The position numbers and the translations under genes are program-made. A model generated the notes under the pieces. That model searched no databases, had not been told where the DNA came from, and saw only the letters and a list, made by a program, of their open reading frames with translations. Positions 8,933-16,888 of a DNA stretch of 57,419 bases are shown one piece after another. Source of the DNA: Lachnospiraceae bacterium (GTDB lineage Bacteria > Bacillota > Clostridia > Lachnospirales > Lachnospiraceae); assembly GCA_900751785.1 (NCBI GenBank), contig CAADSM010000059.1, positions 1 through 57,419 on the forward strand, in the 5' to 3' direction. The number at the start of each line of letters is the position of its first letter. Position 1 is the stretch's first letter.

Positions 8933-10336
8933 ATGAAAAGCATTCTACACTTAAAATTTATCGCCCTGTACATCATCTTCGGATTTTTATGCTTATTTAC
9001 CACTGCCACGCTCACCGCGGAGCTGCTCACTGACAGGCTGGAGGAGGATACCTCCCAGACGCTTTACCGGGAGGCAACGCTGATCGCAAACGATTATCTG
9101 CCGTCCTATTTTTCGGACGGCTCGCCGACCTGGGCTGTGCAGTCCCAGCTCGCCGCGATGCGGCTCTATCTCGAGTCGTCCCTGTGGTTTGTGAGAGCAG
9201 ACGGGACAATGATCACCTCTTCGAATCTGGAGGGCACATCCTCCCCTGAGGTCATCGAAGACTTTAACCCGGCGGAGATCGGCGGAAATCAGTTCATAGT
9301 CGGTACATATCACGGATATTTCGACGAGGACGTTATTACCGTCATGGCGCCTGTGACCCAGGGTTTTTCCACAGAGGGCTATCTTCTTATCCACAAGCCG
9401 GTCTCTTCGATCGAAGAGATGTGCAGATCCTTGATGATACCGATATTTATTTCGCTGTTCGTCATCTTCCTGCTCTCTCTTATCTTTCTGCTGGGCTTTC
9501 ACTTCATCGTGTACAGACCGCTCCGGCAGATCACGGAAGCGGCAAAGCAGTATGCGATGGGGAACCTGGACTACGAGATCCCGGTCCACGCCCACGATGA
9601 GATCGGATATCTGTCCGCGTCGCTCAACTTTATGGCTGCCCAGCTCAAGGATATGGATGATTACCAGAAGAAGATCGTGGCAAATGTGTCGCATGACTTC
9701 CGTTCACCGCTGACCTCGATCAAAGGATACGTGGAGGCAATGAACGACGGCACCATCCCGCCGGAGCTCCATGAGAAATACTTGAAGATCATCCTTTTCG
9801 AGACAGAACGGCTGACGGATCTCACGACAGATCTGCTCACCCTGAACGAGTTCGACACGAAAGAGCTGCTGCTGGATAAGACCAGATTTGATATACAGGA
9901 AGTGATCAAGAACACTGCCGAATCATTCGAGGGCGTCTGTACGCCGAAGCATATTTCCATCGAGCTCCTGCTCCTCTCCGGATCCGTCTATGTCTATGCG
10001 GACAAACGCAAGATCCAGCAGGTCCTCTATAATCTCCTGGACAATGCAGTCAAATTCAGCGAGCACGGCTCTTCGATCACAGTCGAGGCAACCGAGAAAA
10101 ACGACAAGGTCTTCATCTCTGTAAAGGACCACGGGATCGGGATCCCCCGCAAGGAGCTAAACAAGATCTGGGAGCGCTTCTACAAATCTGACCTGTCCCG
10201 CGGGAAGGACAAGAAAGGGACCGGCCTGGGCCTGTCCATCGTCAAGGAGATCATCCAGGCCCACGACGAACATGTCAATGTCATAAGCACCGAAGGCGTA
10301 GGGACCGAATTTATCTTCTCCCTCAGCAAGGCGTGA
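8933..10336 (+). CDS. HAMP-domain sensor histidine kinase
   Basis: A 467-residue kinase: membrane segment at about 8-28, an extracellular sensor of about 130 residues, a second membrane segment at about 165-192, HAMP (about 193-245), HisKA with His254 in VSHDFRSPLTS, and the HATPase domain with N box LYNLLDNAVKFS, G1 KDHGIGIP and G2 GTGLGLSIVKE. It forms the pair with the upstream regulator. The sensor domain shows no family I recognise. Expression ends at the hairpin overlapping its stop codon region. Confidence 0.9.
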   Translation: MKSILHLKFIALYIIFGFLCLFTTATLTAELLTDRLEEDTSQTLYREATLIANDYLPSYFSDGSPTWAVQSQLAAMRLYLESSLWFVRADGTMITSSNLEGTSSPEVIEDFNPAEIGGNQFIVGTYHGYFDEDVITVMAPVTQGFSTEGYLLIHKPVSSIEEMCRSLMIPIFISLFVIFLLSLIFLLGFHFIVYRPLRQITEAAKQYAMGNLDYEIPVHAHDEIGYLSASLNFMAAQLKDMDDYQKKIVANVSHDFRSPLTSIKGYVEAMNDGTIPPELHEKYLKIILFETERLTDLTTDLLTLNEFDTKELLLDKTRFDIQEVIKNTAESFEGVCTPKHISIELLLLSGSVYVYADKRKIQQVLYNLLDNAVKFSEHGSSITVEATEKNDKVFISVKDHGIGIPRKELNKIWERFYKSDLSRGKDKKGTGLGLSIVKEIIQAHDEHVNVISTEGVGTEFIFSLSKA

Positions 10337-10372
10337 AAAAAGCAGCCTCTCATTTTGAAAGGCTGCTTTTTT
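10336..10372. terminator. Bidirectional intrinsic terminator
   Basis: AAAAAGCAGCCT is mirrored by AGGCTGCTTTTTT across a 12-base loop, with T-runs in both directions. It sits between the kinase (plus) and the convergent binding-protein gene (minus) and can serve both. Confidence 0.85.
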
Positions 10373-10401
10373 GAAGAGAAGATCTCCGGCTGCGCCGCCT
10401 G

Positions 10402-11640
10402 CTACTCGTACAGCATCGCCTGGACAGCGTCCTCCTCCAGATTCTCCTGATCTACCCAAATATATCCTGTATTTACCTGCGCCTCGTTTCCGATCTCAAG
10501 CACGGTGCGCGCTGACGCAATGACTGCGGCATAGCCTATACCGAAAGGATTCTGCACGACAAGCCCGTCGATCTCTCCTGACTCAAGCGCCTCGAGCTGC
10601 TCTGCTCCCGCGTCAAATCCCATCAATACGACATCCTCGGCCTCTTCCATGCTGCCGAGTGCTTTCAGGCCAAGCTGCGTGGCATCAACGTTCGTCCCGA
10701 AGCATCCTTTCAGATCCGGATGTTTCTTCAGGCAGTATGCCACCGCGTCCTCGTCGCTCATCCCTTCTGCAGCCGCATTGATCTCTTCCATCACCGCAGA
10801 TGCTTCGCCTGTCTGCTCCTCTCCCTGGTCAGTGGTCTCTGCCGCCTGCTGCGCCTGGATCTCCTCCAGTGAAACGCCGAGCTGCTCCGCTGCCGCACTC
10901 TTCTTGATCTCTTCCAGCTCATCCATATAGATCGTCTCCGCGACGGTAACCTCCGGATGCTCCGCAGACAGCGCTGCTTTAAACGCCTCTTCCCGCTCCC
11001 TTGCGCTCTCAGACACAGAGTCATGGACGATCAGCGCCACTTCACCGCTGTCGCTGATGGCTTCGCACAGCTTCGATACACCTTCCGCTGTCGCTGCAGA
11101 ATTATCCGTCTTGCACGTGCACTGGATCCCCTGATACAGATTTCCCGAATCAAATGCAACAATAGGGATATCGTTCCCTGCTGCCAGGTCGAACTGTACC
11201 TCCGAGGCATCCTCGTCGATGCTTGCGATCGCGATCACATCCGGATAACGCGCAAGCTCCTCATCCAGGATATTGACCTGCTCATTCATGTCTTCCTCAC
11301 CGGAAGGCGCATTATAGAGCACCTTGATCTGATCGCTGCCGCTGTATCCCAGCGCCTCGTTTAAATCTGCCGCAGCCTGCTCGACTCCGGCGCGGATCTG
11401 GTTCCAGTAAGCAGAATCCTCTTCCTTCCCTATCACCGATATATAAGTCCCCGGCTCAAGCTCAAGTCCCTCCACACTGCTGTAAGCCGCCGGAGTTATC
11501 GCATTCAGCTTTGCCTGATAGGCCGGTTTCTCCGTCGTATCTCCTGTAAATACATTTTCATCTTCATTCGAACTGCATGCGCACAGGAGCATACCCGCAC
11601 ATACCGACGCACATATTATTGAAACAAATCTCCTTCTCAT
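10402..11640 (-). CDS. Orphan sugar-binding lipoprotein (RbsB-like, type 1 periplasmic binding fold)
   Basis: The signal peptide ends in lipobox LCAC with Cys22, so it is a lipoprotein. The mature part carries the type 1 periplasmic-binding fold of RbsB/LacI proteins: YISVIGKEEDSAYWNQIRAGVEQAA near the N-terminus, VIAIASIDED, a GCFGTNVDATQLGLKALG block and VVQNPFGIGYAAV at the end. An unusual insertion rich in Ala, Glu and Gln (roughly residues 240-285) lies in the second lobe. There are no permease or ATPase genes beside it, so it may serve a distant transporter or act as a sensor; it converges on the two-component pair, which is suggestive only. Confidence 0.85.
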   Translation of the reverse strand: MRRRFVSIICASVCAGMLLCACSSNEDENVFTGDTTEKPAYQAKLNAITPAAYSSVEGLELEPGTYISVIGKEEDSAYWNQIRAGVEQAAADLNEALGYSGSDQIKVLYNAPSGEEDMNEQVNILDEELARYPDVIAIASIDEDASEVQFDLAAGNDIPIVAFDSGNLYQGIQCTCKTDNSAATAEGVSKLCEAISDSGEVALIVHDSVSESAREREEAFKAALSAEHPEVTVAETIYMDELEEIKKSAAAEQLGVSLEEIQAQQAAETTDQGEEQTGEASAVMEEINAAAEGMSDEDAVAYCLKKHPDLKGCFGTNVDATQLGLKALGSMEEAEDVVLMGFDAGAEQLEALESGEIDGLVVQNPFGIGYAAVIASARTVLEIGNEAQVNTGYIWVDQENLEEDAVQAMLYE

Positions 11641-11773
11641 TTCCGCCTCCGCTAAGTGAATTATCCTTTCCCCCGCTCAACTGGCATCATTTCACTATAA
11701 TACACCATCCACATAAAAAATAAAGTGTTTTTTTCTAAAATTTTGCGTACTAAATTTTGAACACGAAAATCCC

Positions 11774-11802
11774 TTGTATATTTAAGATGATTGTATTAAA
11801 AT
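11774..11802 (+). promoter_or_regulatory. Sigma-A promoter for the ferredoxin gene
   Basis: TTGTAT, 17-base spacer, TAAAAT, followed by a leader of about 50 bases and AAGGAGG before the ferredoxin ATG. The surrounding 11641-11859 gap also serves the divergent binding-protein gene, for which no clear promoter was found. Confidence 0.55.
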
Positions 11803-11859
11803 GTAGATAACGAAAACGGGCGAACCATTTTCGGAATCAGAAGAAGGAGGATACATACT

Positions 11860-12030
11860 ATGGCACACGTAATTAGTGATGAATGCGTAAGCTGTGGTTC
11901 TTGCGAGGGCGAATGTCCGGTAGGCGCTATCTCCGAAGGCGATGGCAAATATGAGATCGACGCTGATGCCTGCGTAGACTGCGGAGCATGTGAAGCTGCC
12001 TGCCCGACAGGTGCTATTTCAGCAGAGTAA
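11860..12030 (+). CDS. Clostridial 2[4Fe-4S] ferredoxin
   Basis: A 56-residue protein with two classical cluster motifs, CVSCGSCEGECP and CVDCGACEAACP, separated by 18 residues, and the typical ends MAHVIS and PTGAISAE. It is the small soluble electron carrier used by pyruvate:ferredoxin oxidoreductase, hydrogenase and Rnf in anaerobes. The ATG follows AAGAAGGAGG at a good distance, and a terminator follows at once, so it is a single-gene unit. Confidence 0.95.
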   Translation: MAHVISDECVSCGSCEGECPVGAISEGDGKYEIDADACVDCGACEAACPTGAISAE

Positions 12031-12061
12031 TAAAAATAAAACGCAAAGTGATCACAAGCAG

Positions 12062-12094
12062 AAAATACCGTCCGGGACCGGGCGGTATTTTTAT
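12062..12094. terminator. Intrinsic terminator after the ferredoxin gene
   Basis: AAAATACCG(T)CC and GG(G)CGGTATTTTT form a strong stem with a short loop and a T-run on the plus strand; on the minus strand it can also stop the convergent unknown gene at 12117. Confidence 0.8.
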
Positions 12095-12116
12095 GTCCGT
12101 TTTCCGCATACAGCGG

Positions 12117-12830
12117 TCAAATGTCTATTTCTTCCATGTACTGTTCGCGCCACTGCTTCACCGCTCTCTGGAGTTTTGCAGCGTATTCCGCCAGTTCATC
12201 GTATTTCTGCTTCACATAGCTGATCTCTTTCTCATACCGCTCTTTTTCCTCTCTGGCTGTCTGCCGCTCAAGTTCAAGCTCTGCGAGCAGCCGCTCCGCC
12301 CTCTCATTCTGCTCCAGCGTGACAGCGTCCTGAAACTCCCCTCCGATCCATATGCACGCAGAAAGGATTTTCCTTCCGCGGTACAGGACTGCCAGGATCG
12401 TATTGTCCAGCTGCAGGATGCAGTACTGGAAGCTCCGTTTTTCTTCCCTGACGATCCGGGGATTTCCGCTCTCATAAGGCTCCCACACATTGAGCCGGCT
12501 CCATCCTGTATCAGGATCCTTTGTCATGAAAAAAACGCAGACGCTGCCTGCCGCTGCCGCAAGCCTGAGCCCGCTTATCTCTCCCGAGGGCCGTACTCTT
12601 ATCTCACTGCCGCTGCCGATCCCGTCGAACACGATCCCGCCCTCTGTGTCTGCATAGGCAAAGTAGATCGTCCCATAAAACATAAGGCAGGAAAGCTCTG
12701 ACCGGCAGTCCTCTTTCAGCACCGCAGACGCGCCTGCGTTCCTGCTCGAAAATGTGTGTAACAGGATCCGGTGCCGCTCTGTATAGATACACGCTTTTCT
12801 TCCGTCCGGAAGATCATAGATCCAGCTCAT
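12117..12830 (-). CDS. Unknown protein with C-terminal coiled coil
   Basis: I do not recognise this family. From the ATG at 12830 (MSWIYDLPDGRKACIY) it has 237 residues: an N-terminal part of about 160 residues with regular short beta segments, like part of a beta-propeller or a sensor, then a charged coiled coil (about 180-237; ELELERQTAREEKERYEKEI). No signal peptide or membrane segment. An upstream extension to 12938 is open but low in quality, whereas GGAAG sits near 12830. Divergent from the Cys-rich gene at 12992, which may be a functional partner. Confidence 0.55.
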   Translation of the reverse strand: MSWIYDLPDGRKACIYTERHRILLHTFSSRNAGASAVLKEDCRSELSCLMFYGTIYFAYADTEGGIVFDGIGSGSEIRVRPSGEISGLRLAAAAGSVCVFFMTKDPDTGWSRLNVWEPYESGNPRIVREEKRSFQYCILQLDNTILAVLYRGRKILSACIWIGGEFQDAVTLEQNERAERLLAELELERQTAREEKERYEKEISYVKQKYDELAEYAAKLQRAVKQWREQYMEEIDI

Positions 12831-12991
12831 TTTCTTCCGACTCGCTCCCTTCCAACGCTTCCGCCAAAGATACGGATCTGCCTTCCTCTGCGGCAGAAGC
12901 AAACACTCCCTCTGATATATATGGAATTGGCGGAACAAAAAGACTTCCCCGGCATAAAATAAAGTAAAGATTTTTTAGAGAGGTTTTTCTT

Positions 12992-13945
12992 ATGCCCAAA
13001 TATAGGCCTAAAGGCTGCAAATGCTCCGGGAAAAGACGCTATATCAGCAGCGGGATCACCAACAATTCCGACTGTATCGACGTCTGCACGACCCCGATCT
13101 GCGGCACCAGCGATAACCTGACCCTTCTGGCGCCTGTCGTCTACGATGAGATCGGCATCAACCTCTGCCGTGAGGTTCCGCTCTCCGGAGAGCTCCCCAC
13201 ATCCGGCTATCCGCTCAACGCCTCTGTCCAGATACTGAATGTCAGTTTTCCGGAAGAAGGCGGCGAACAGACCACAGTCAGCCGGATCGCAGGACGTCCC
13301 AACTGCAGTCTCGTCACTCTGACGAATCTGTCCGTGACTTTTGCCATCACGATCTTTGACTGTTCCAAACGGATCGTGGACACCTTCACTGAAACAGCCG
13401 CTTATCTCCCCTCAGGCCCTGAGGCTCCGGACTATGAATTTTTTGACGCCGAGACAAACCCGTCTGACGTAGAGCTGGAAATCTTCACCCCTTATGGCCT
13501 GACCTATGAGGACGGCAATGCCAGCAGCCCTGTGATCAACTATATCGGATTCAGCACGACGAACAATACGCTCACACAGGGGCTTAATATGATCGCCATA
13601 CCGAAGATCCTCAACTTCGACACTGACACGCCGTCACTGACGATCGGCATCAGCGTCTATGTCAAGAGCGTTTACTTTTCACAGTATCTTGTTCCTCACA
13701 ACGGCAGGGCTGTCGTCCCGAAGGGCAGTATTATTCCGGACGAGGACACGATCTGCATGGATTTCGTTGCAGGAGAGCTGCTTGACTATGAGATCAAGCC
13801 GCTTGAGCTCTGCGCCCCGAAGTTCGAGGAGCGCCTGAAAATGGACTGTGAAGAGTGCGATCCCTGCTGCTCGGCTGTCGTGGAGCAGGAGCCGGAGGCT
13901 TCACTCCCTGTGCCGGGAGACGCGGAAGGCAGCGGGACAGAATAG
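12992..13945 (+). CDS. Unknown cysteine-rich protein, possibly a surface or spore-coat component
   Basis: A 317-residue protein with a basic, Cys-containing N-terminus (PKYRPKGCKCSGKRR), a Cys/Thr/Gly-rich segment, two beta-rich repeats of about 100 residues rich in Asn, Thr and Ile, and a Cys-rich end (MDCEECDPCCS) with an acidic tail. No signal peptide. The composition recalls self-assembling clostridial spore-coat or exosporium proteins, but no specific family is recognised and this is inference. AGAGAGG precedes the ATG. The terminator at 14005 closes it as a single gene. Confidence 0.6.
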   Translation: MPKYRPKGCKCSGKRRYISSGITNNSDCIDVCTTPICGTSDNLTLLAPVVYDEIGINLCREVPLSGELPTSGYPLNASVQILNVSFPEEGGEQTTVSRIAGRPNCSLVTLTNLSVTFAITIFDCSKRIVDTFTETAAYLPSGPEAPDYEFFDAETNPSDVELEIFTPYGLTYEDGNASSPVINYIGFSTTNNTLTQGLNMIAIPKILNFDTDTPSLTIGISVYVKSVYFSQYLVPHNGRAVVPKGSIIPDEDTICMDFVAGELLDYEIKPLELCAPKFEERLKMDCEECDPCCSAVVEQEPEASLPVPGDAEGSGTE

Positions 13946-14004
13946 ACGATTACGGCACTTGCCGATTTTACAGTTAGATTCTGTGGTTCTTAATAATTCA
14001 GTAT

Positions 14005-14045
14005 AATCCGAACCTATTCCTATTGGATATTGGTTCGGATTTTTA
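14005..14045 (+). terminator. Intrinsic terminator
   Basis: AATCCGAACC (14005-14014) and GGTTCGGATT (14032-14041) form a perfect 10-bp stem followed by TTTT. It separates the Cys-rich gene from the Septu-like cassette. Confidence 0.85.
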
Positions 14046-14076
14046 TCGTATGTACTCCATATTATAAATTTCTCAA

Positions 14077-14105
14077 TTGTGTTTATGAATATAAGAGGGT
14101 ATACT
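14077..14105 (+). promoter_or_regulatory. Sigma-A promoter for the ptuAB-like cassette
   Basis: TTGTGT, 17-base spacer, TATACT, about 37 bases before the ATPase start codon. It shows the cassette has its own transcription start, downstream of a terminator. Confidence 0.65.
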
Positions 14106-14142
14106 GAATACAACCGATTAAGCCCAAAACAAGGAGGACATT

Positions 14143-15378
14143 ATGGACGCAACATTTATGACTGCACTGCATATACGCAATGTTCGACATTTAAAAAACA
14201 TTCAGATTCCACTCTCACAGGAAGAGAGAAAATCTCTGATTCTGACCGGAAAAAACGGAAGCGGAAAAACAAGTGTATTAATAGCACTTGAAAAATTCTT
14301 GGAATATGCTGTTTCTTCAAATTTTTGCTCGCAAGAACAATGCAAATCCAGTATTGCACATTACGAAAATCTACTTGTCCAAAAATCATTAACCGAAAAC
14401 GATAAAATCAAGGTTGAACAAAACAGAAACCTTCTTACTTTCTGGAAGGATCACCTTGCATTCTGGACTGACGGTTCTGTTGCAGAATACTCTTCATATG
14501 CCGATCTACGCGCTAAATACCAAAACGGCAATTATATTTTGGCTTACTACGGAGACCGCCGGGAAATCAAAGTGAATATTTCAGACACAATCGAAAAAGT
14601 TGATTTAAAGAATGTATATACGCTTACTGATCACCCCAGCCGGGAACTGGTAAAATATCTGGTGAATTTAAAAACTACAGAAGCATTTGCCCAGACAAGC
14701 GGAAACACACAGCGTGCTGCAGAAATAAAAAACTGGTTTTCCCGTTTTGAGGAAATACTCCGCTCCATCTATGACGATGACTCCCTCACTCTTGATTTTA
14801 ATATTGACACCTTCAAATTTACTATTCATCAGAAGAATCGGGAGCCCTTTGATTTTAATACAATGTCAATGGGCTATGCGGCAGTGTTTGATATTATCGG
14901 AGATTTGATCATGCGTATGGAAGCGCAGCGCCGATACGATATAGAGGGACTGGTACTGATTGATGAGATTGAAAGCCATCTTCATGTAGAGTTACAGAAA
15001 AAGATTGTGCCGATTCTAATGAAACTGTTTCCAAATATCCAGTTTATTTTGACCACGCATTCTCCATTTATTCTGAATTCTACTCCCAATGCAGTTGTAT
15101 ATGATTTGGAAAACAGTACCCTAGTAAAAGATGGTCTGACAAATCTTCCTTACGAAGGTATCGTAGAAGGGTATTTCGGTGTAGATTTGCTGTCTCAGGA
15201 ATTAAGAAAAAAATTTGACGAGTATCGTACTCTGGCTGATAAACCTGAGCTGACAGATGCTGACTTTGCAAGAATTGCAGAATTAGAACTGTATCTTGAT
15301 GAAGTACCCGACTATCTGGCACTGGATTTTTCTGAAGAATACAGCCGCTTAAAACTTGAATTTTCCAAGAGAGGGTAA
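14143..15378 (+). CDS. ptuA: Septu-type defence ATPase (PtuA-like)
   Basis: A 411-residue ATPase of the RecF/SMC-like AAA_21/ABC group. Walker A is GKNGSGKT at 36-43. A helical insertion (about 55-230) is followed by the FNTMSMGYAAVFDI signature region, Walker B LVLIDE at 270-275 and the switch TTHSPF near 303-308. In Septu the ATPase PtuA forms a complex with the HNH nuclease PtuB and acts against phage DNA; the next gene is such a nuclease four bases downstream. AAGGAGG precedes the ATG. The region is visibly more A+T-rich and uses different codons from the neighbouring core genes, as expected of an acquired cassette. Other ATPase-HNH pairs exist, so the exact subtype is uncertain. Confidence 0.75.
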   Translation: MDATFMTALHIRNVRHLKNIQIPLSQEERKSLILTGKNGSGKTSVLIALEKFLEYAVSSNFCSQEQCKSSIAHYENLLVQKSLTENDKIKVEQNRNLLTFWKDHLAFWTDGSVAEYSSYADLRAKYQNGNYILAYYGDRREIKVNISDTIEKVDLKNVYTLTDHPSRELVKYLVNLKTTEAFAQTSGNTQRAAEIKNWFSRFEEILRSIYDDDSLTLDFNIDTFKFTIHQKNREPFDFNTMSMGYAAVFDIIGDLIMRMEAQRRYDIEGLVLIDEIESHLHVELQKKIVPILMKLFPNIQFILTTHSPFILNSTPNAVVYDLENSTLVKDGLTNLPYEGIVEGYFGVDLLSQELRKKFDEYRTLADKPELTDADFARIAELELYLDEVPDYLALDFSEEYSRLKLEFSKRG

Positions 15379-15382
15379 GATC

Positions 15383-16039
15383 ATGATAAAAATAGCAAGA
15401 TCGCCAGCTGCCCCTGCTTCGCTTGCCGTGGAAAAGGAAAAAGGCACTAACAATTATAGAGGAGAGGATGTCATTCGACAGCTCTATACCGACTTTCACG
15501 GAAAATGCTATCTCTGTGAAATTGACAATCTGCAGAGTATTGAGGTAGAACACTTAAAAGCCCATCATAATGGTAAAAATCGAGATCTTATGTTTGATTG
15601 GAATAACCTCTTTTATAGCTGTTCACATTGCAACAGTGTTAAAAATATGATTCAATATGAAGACTGTATTTTAGATTGCTGCCGGATTGATCCTGAATTA
15701 TATCTAAATCAGGGACTAATCAATGGGCATGTAAAAGTTCAAGCATTAGATACATCGCATTCTGCACAGATGACTGCGCAGCTTATTACAGAATGTTTTG
15801 AAAAAAGCAATACCGGCATTCGCATTTATGAATGCCAGACACGACTCACTGCCTTGCAGGAAACTATGACGGTATTATATCGAAATTTAAATAGTTACAA
15901 ATCCAAGCCCTCCGCTAAAACATTCCGTACACTGAGAGGGATGCTGAACCGAAATTATAAATTTGCAGGTTTTACACGTACATATGTCCGGCAGCATATA
16001 AATGAATATCCTGACCTGGCTGAATTCGTCTCACTGTAA
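15383..16039 (+). CDS. ptuB: HNH endonuclease of a Septu-type pair (PtuB-like)
   Basis: A 218-residue protein with an HNH fold built on two CxxC knuckles: Cys42/Cys45 (GKCYLCE) and Cys80/Cys83 (YSCSHCN), with the catalytic EH pair at 56-57 in IEVEHLKAHH and Asn near 74-75. The C-terminal half is helical. The ATG at 15383 has GAGAGGG upstream; an earlier TTG at 15356 lies inside the ATPase gene and is unlikely. Coupled to the ATPase gene four bases upstream. The nuclease is presumed to cut DNA when released or activated by PtuA. No terminator is visible before the MerR-type gene. Confidence 0.78.
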   Translation: MIKIARSPAAPASLAVEKEKGTNNYRGEDVIRQLYTDFHGKCYLCEIDNLQSIEVEHLKAHHNGKNRDLMFDWNNLFYSCSHCNSVKNMIQYEDCILDCCRIDPELYLNQGLINGHVKVQALDTSHSAQMTAQLITECFEKSNTGIRIYECQTRLTALQETMTVLYRNLNSYKSKPSAKTFRTLRGMLNRNYKFAGFTRTYVRQHINEYPDLAEFVSL

Positions 16040-16082
16040 CCATGTGCGAATTGGTGTAACAATTTGACGAACGATTATAGGT

Positions 16083-16109
16083 TTGGCGGGGGAAGGGGTA
16101 TGCTATAAT
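16083..16109 (+). promoter_or_regulatory. Extended -10 promoter for the MerR-type gene
   Basis: TGCTATAAT (extended -10, perfect hexamer 16104-16109) with a weak TTGGCG 15 bases upstream. The leader carries AAGGAGG before the ATG at 16144. Confidence 0.55.
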
Positions 16110-16143
16110 ATGAGCAGGTTGAGACAAGGAGGTATAAATATTA

Positions 16144-16884
16144 ATGGGTGAAGTCAGATTCATGATTTCCGAGGCTGCCAAGCAGGTAAAGGTTGAAGCC
16201 CATGTCTTAAGATATTGGGAAGAAGAGCTTGACCTGACGATCGGACGCACGGAAATGGGACACCGATATTATACCAAGGATGACATACAGCTCTTCCGCT
16301 GTATCAAGAAGCTGAAGGATGAAGGAATGCTTCTGAAGGACTTAAAACCGCTCATACCGGAACTGAAGGCCACACGTCTGAAGCTCCAGGCACCCCAGAC
16401 TCCGGATGAAAGTCCTGCTCAGAAAGAGGCAGCACCCTCACAGCCGCTCTCTTCCGCCGCAGGAAGCACTGCGGACAATCCTCTCAGATCTGCGGCCAAA
16501 GAGAAAGGAAAAGCTGTCCATGAAAACAAAAAAGCAGCGCTACAGCCGGTTGCCGGAGCTTCTGTATCACAGGTTCCCGCATCTGAAAGCCATGCGGAGC
16601 CGGCCGAGGTCATCCCAGTCACCCAGCTTGAGCAGGTCCGCTCCCTGATCGGGGACGTCCTCACCGAAGTAGTAACCGACAACAACGAGATATTAAAAAA
16701 AGACATCAGCAGGACCGTGACTGCCGATGTCATGAGGGAAATGGATTTCCTCTTCCAGGCAAAGGAACGCCAGGAAGAAGAACATTTCCGAAAGCTGGAC
16801 TGCCTGATCCGTCAGCAGCAGGCGAACCGCCGCGAGACAGTAAAGGGCAATCCCATTATGAAGCTGAAAAAAATGTTTACATAA
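16144..16884 (+). CDS. MerR-type helix-turn-helix protein with coiled-coil tail
   Basis: The N-terminal winged helix (about 5-75) is MerR-like: ISEAAKQVKVEAHVLRYWEEE, then GHRYYTKDDIQLFRCIKKLKDEGMLLKDLK. A low-complexity linker rich in Ala, Pro, Ser and Glu (about 80-160) leads to a helical C-terminal segment (about 165-235; LTEVVTDNNEILKKDISRTV and KERQEEEHFRKLDCLIRQQQ). There is no metal- or drug-binding domain, so it is unlike classical MerR activators and closer to RacA-like or chromosome-associated proteins. It converges on dnaB with only four bases between the stop codons. Confidence 0.75.
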   Translation: MGEVRFMISEAAKQVKVEAHVLRYWEEELDLTIGRTEMGHRYYTKDDIQLFRCIKKLKDEGMLLKDLKPLIPELKATRLKLQAPQTPDESPAQKEAAPSQPLSSAAGSTADNPLRSAAKEKGKAVHENKKAALQPVAGASVSQVPASESHAEPAEVIPVTQLEQVRSLIGDVLTEVVTDNNEILKKDISRTVTADVMREMDFLFQAKERQEEEHFRKLDCLIRQQQANRRETVKGNPIMKLKKMFT

Positions 16885-16888
16885 ACGC

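Noticed and set aside
16064..16109. TTGACG as the -35 box for the MerR-type gene
   Set aside because: It lies 34 bases before the TATAAT, twice the normal spacing; the extended -10 is better explained with TTGGCG at 16083.
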